5,662 nt of DNA from the NCBI GenBank assembly GCA_937952875.1, contig CALFDI010000130.1, forward strand, positions 1 through 5,662, written 5' to 3'. The stretch is from an uncultured Verrucomicrobiales bacterium (GTDB taxonomy: Bacteria; Verrucomicrobiota; Verrucomicrobiia; Verrucomicrobiales; Akkermansiaceae). The notes below the pieces were generated by a model. It was not told where the DNA came from. It made no database searches and was given only the letters and a program-made list of their open reading frames with translations. Within the stretch, counting starts at the first letter, position 1; each line of letters begins with the position of its first letter. A program made the position numbers and the translations under genes. Positions 5,340-5,662 of this stretch are shown in pieces.

Positions 5340-5662
5340 ACGGCAGCTCCTTTCTCTGCACGTGCAACGGCTGAATTCACAGCCTCTAGCACTTTCACCT
5401 TAGCCTCAGATAGCGGGCCGTCCATACGGATACCGGCAGCGAGCGCATGCCCACCTCCGCCGAATAACTGACATATCTCGCAGGCGTCGATCGCCCGATC
5501 ACTCGAGCGCATACTCACCCGAATCGTCCCGCCCTTTAACTCCTCGAAGAAGATGGCAACGACAACGCCACGAATACCTCGAATCATATCGATCAGCCCC
5601 TCACTATCATCAGGCTGCAGAGCGAGTTCCTCTTTCACAGAGTAGAGCAGCTCCCAGTGCGC
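5336..5662 (-). CDS. DHH/DHHA1 phosphoesterase (NrnA/pAp-phosphatase type), C-terminal 108 residues
   Basis: The reading frame is open to the right edge, so the true start lies outside. The GTG at 5638-5636 is internal. The visible part is the DHHA1 domain, ending in the substrate-binding signature G-G-G-G-H-A-L-A-A-G (residues 68-77 of the fragment), with the preceding I-R-V-S-M-R-S-S strand (47-54) and E-I-C-Q-L-F-G helix typical of NrnA. Family members degrade 2-5 nt RNAs and/or dephosphorylate pAp in the cytosol. The metal-binding DHH domain is not in view, so activity cannot be judged. Its stop (TGA) overlaps the truB ATG as ATGA. The order phosphoesterase-truB is the common end of the infB-rbfA cluster, which supports the assignment to nrnA. 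Confidence 0.9.
   Translation of the reverse strand, partial: AHWELLYSVKEELALQPDDSEGLIDMIRGIRGVVVAIFFEELKGGTIRVSMRSSDRAIDACEICQLFGGGGHALAAGIRMDGPLSEAKVKVLEAVNSAVARAEKGAAV
5347..5353 (-). promoter_or_regulatory. Shine-Dalgarno site for truB
   Basis: AAAGGAG on the minus strand lies 7 nt before the truB ATG, inside the end of the upstream phosphoesterase gene. It fixes the truB start at 5339. It is the only strong site in the window; the other starts lack one. Confidence 0.85.

Noticed and set aside
5636..5638. GTG as the start of the phosphoesterase gene
   Set aside because: The frame remains open and protein-like through the right edge, and a DHHA1 domain alone would lack the catalytic DHH half, so the start must lie outside.

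Overview
The window looks like ordinary chromosomal DNA from a Gram-negative bacterium. The best guess is Verrucomicrobiota (Opitutae/Puniceicoccales-like), because it combines an acidic-tailed SecG, 'SC' lipoprotein signals, mostly Shine-Dalgarno-less starts and an M90 peptidase beside truB. This is inference from gene style and not from a marker gene.

Layout: (1) 1-2153, minus strand, is a tight unit reading secG -> rhomboid protease -> class III aminotransferase. The genes are separated by only 6 nt each and the aminotransferase runs off the left edge. (2) 2154-2315 is a divergent intergenic region. (3) 2316-3534, plus strand, holds two secreted, probably lipid-anchored envelope proteins: a BamE/SmpA-like lipoprotein with a Gly/Tyr/Arg-rich insert, and a YkuD-type L,D-transpeptidase. 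(4) 3535-3819 is a 285-nt gap containing the most interesting feature. An approximately 220-bp element with 31-bp imperfect terminal inverted repeats (24/31 matched) begins at the transpeptidase stop codon and encloses a 99-nt long hairpin and a smaller hairpin. Past it lies a strong intrinsic terminator between convergent genes. (5) 3820-5662, minus strand, is a unit with two 4-nt ATGA overlaps: DHH/DHHA1 phosphoesterase (NrnA type, 5' part missing) -> truB -> mtfA-like zinc peptidase. The first two genes are the usual end of the nusA-infB-rbfA-nrnA-truB ribosome/RNA maturation cluster, but mtfA sits where ribF is commonly found.

Functionally the window mixes envelope biogenesis (Sec channel subunit, rhomboid, BamE-like lipoprotein, peptidoglycan cross-linking) with RNA metabolism (tRNA pseudouridine-55, nanoRNA turnover). 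I see no defence system, CRISPR array, tRNA, rRNA or transposase gene. The candidate for something undescribed is the 3532-3751 element. It can be read as a non-autonomous (MITE-like) insertion or as a large plus-strand structured RNA, and eight G.U wobbles against no A.C mismatches favour the RNA reading. I could not search any database, so whether it is a known repeat or Rfam family is open.
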